Source of the DNA: Marmoricola sp. Leaf446
GTDB lineage: Bacteria > Actinomycetota > Actinomycetes > Propionibacteriales > Nocardioidaceae
Length of the DNA: 64,000 bases
Reading direction: 5' to 3'
NCBI RefSeq assembly: GCF_001424755.1
Contig: NZ_LMRF01000006.1
Location: forward strand, 157,606-221,605
Under the pieces are notes generated by a model. That model made no database searches. It had not been told where the DNA came from and saw only the letters and a list, made by a program, of their open reading frames with translations. Each line of letters starts with the position of its first letter. Positions within the stretch are counted from its first letter, which is position 1. A program made the translations under genes and the position numbers. Of this stretch, positions 63,299-64,000 are shown piece after piece.

Positions 63299-64000
63299 GA
63301 GGGCACCGGCCAGGTGTGCACCGGCTCGTTGGCGTGCATCCGCTCGCGGTACTCCAGCAGCGTCAGTCGCAGCGCCTCGTGGCGGTCGGTGCCGGACGCC
63401 TCGTGGGCGGCCACGCGGTCGATCGTCCAGGAGGCGCCGTTGCGCTGGAGCACGCACCGCTGCTCGATGATCCCCAGCAGCCGGTCGGCCTCGTCGCCGT
63501 CGACGCCCCACCGGGTGAGCCCGTCGCGAGCGACGGGCAGCAGCCGGCGCAGCAGCAGCTCGGTGGCCGGCACCTCGCCGACCCCCGGCCAGTAGACGCG
63601 GGCGTCGATGCCGTGCTGGGCGGCGACGTGGAAGTTCTCCTCGGCGGCCGAGAAGGACATCCGCGACCACACCGGCCGGTCGTCCTCGGCCAGGGCCCGC
63701 ACCAGCCCGAAGTAGAGCGCCGCGTTGGCCATGGTGTCCACGACCGTCGGGCCGGCGGCGAGCACGCGGTTCTCGACCCGCAGGTGCGGGACGTCGTCGA
63801 CGACGTCGTACACCGGGCGGTTCCAGCGGTAGATCGTGCCGTTGTGCAGCTTGAGCTCGGCCAGCGATGGCGTGCCGCCCCGCTCGAGGACCTCGACGGG
63901 GTCCTCGTCCTCGGTGATCGGCAGCAGCGCCGGGAAGTAGCGGACGTTCTCCTCGAACAGGTCGAAGATCGAGGTGATCCACCGCTCCCCGAACCACACC
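63295..64000 (-). CDS. GCS2-type glutamate-cysteine ligase-like protein (partial)
   Basis: Only the C-terminal 234 residues lie in the window; the gene continues past the end. The segment LKLHNGTIYRWNRPVYD near the window edge and VENRVLAAGPTVVDTMANAA (in parts: VENRVLAAGP, VVDTMANAALYFG) match actinobacterial proteins annotated as glutamate-cysteine ligases. It is a second such ligase besides egtA. It could make gamma-glutamyl compounds, but the substrate is uncertain. Confidence 0.75.
   Translation of the reverse strand, partial: VWFGERWITSIFDLFEENVRYFPALLPITEDEDPVEVLERGGTPSLAELKLHNGTIYRWNRPVYDVVDDVPHLRVENRVLAAGPTVVDTMANAALYFGLVRALAEDDRPVWSRMSFSAAEENFHVAAQHGIDARVYWPGVGEVPATELLLRRLLPVARDGLTRWGVDGDEADRLLGIIEQRCVLQRNGASWTIDRVAAHEASGTDRHEALRLTLLEYRERMHANEPVHTWPVPS

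Overview
This window is high-GC chromosomal DNA (roughly 70-75% G+C by eye) from an actinobacterium, most likely Nocardioides or a close relative in the Nocardioidaceae. The evidence is the gene set: SigA with an Ala/Lys-rich N-terminus, DUF4193, DUF3710, DUF3159, DUF3093 and DUF4235 proteins, SepH, an ergothioneine operon, and the classic actinobacterial dut-suhB-hemH-parC-parE-sigA neighbourhood. Many genes have a NANNNT -10 box 6-8 bases before an ATG/GTG, which is the layout of leaderless transcripts. No rRNA, tRNA, CRISPR array or prophage was seen.

Layout. (1) 1-6900: acyl-CoA ligase and cyclase-family gene, aconitase, and a divergent aldo/keto reductase that shares a perfect 18-bp palindrome with aconitase. 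(2) 6907-8102: a single-gene element in which a DUF559/Vsr-like nuclease gene is flanked by 83-bp imperfect inverted repeats, each carrying two hairpins. It sits between two convergent housekeeping genes. (3) 8115-18943: conserved actinobacterial block: TRAM-domain RNA methyltransferase, KimA-like potassium importer, two TrkA-type regulators (CeoB/CeoC), DUF3159, OB-fold protein, DUF3710, dUTPase, DUF3093, DUF4235, DUF4193, inositol monophosphatase, ferrochelatase. (4) 18969-34662: transporters, sugar-lactone oxidase, TRIC channel, a short SepH, a two-domain reductase, LysR and efflux genes, sulfurtransferase, thymidine kinase, a phosphodiesterase and a GNAT/CoA-ligase fusion. (5) 34740-44282: topoisomerase IV (parC, parE) enclosing an LprG-like lipoprotein/P55-like exporter pair, a carbonic anhydrase and a small secreted peptide. 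(6) 44371-49716: two membrane proteins, then a tight operon of GAF-PP2C phosphatase, cellulose-synthase-like glycosyltransferase, STAS protein and HATPase kinase. (7) 49729-55399: ergothioneine biosynthesis (egtE-egtA-egtB-egtC-egtD). (8) 55502-59847: a gamma-glutamyl polyamine catabolic operon (glnA-like, aldehyde dehydrogenase, SDR, puuD-like). (9) 60072-64000: secreted helical protein, sigA, a HhH-GPD glycosylase, a hypothetical protein and a truncated GCS2-type ligase.

How genes work together. Potassium and turgor are served by the KimA-like importer and CeoB/CeoC. Heme and dNTP hygiene are served by hemH and dut/tdk. Thiol protection comes from the egt operon. Exopolysaccharide synthesis appears to be wired directly to a partner-switching module (phosphatase, STAS, kinase) with no sigma factor nearby. 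The two most unusual items are that module and the inverted-repeat-bounded nuclease gene at 6907-8102. Two other hairpin elements (38533-38591 inside an MFS gene, and 41407-41483) may belong to the same class of small palindromic repeats.
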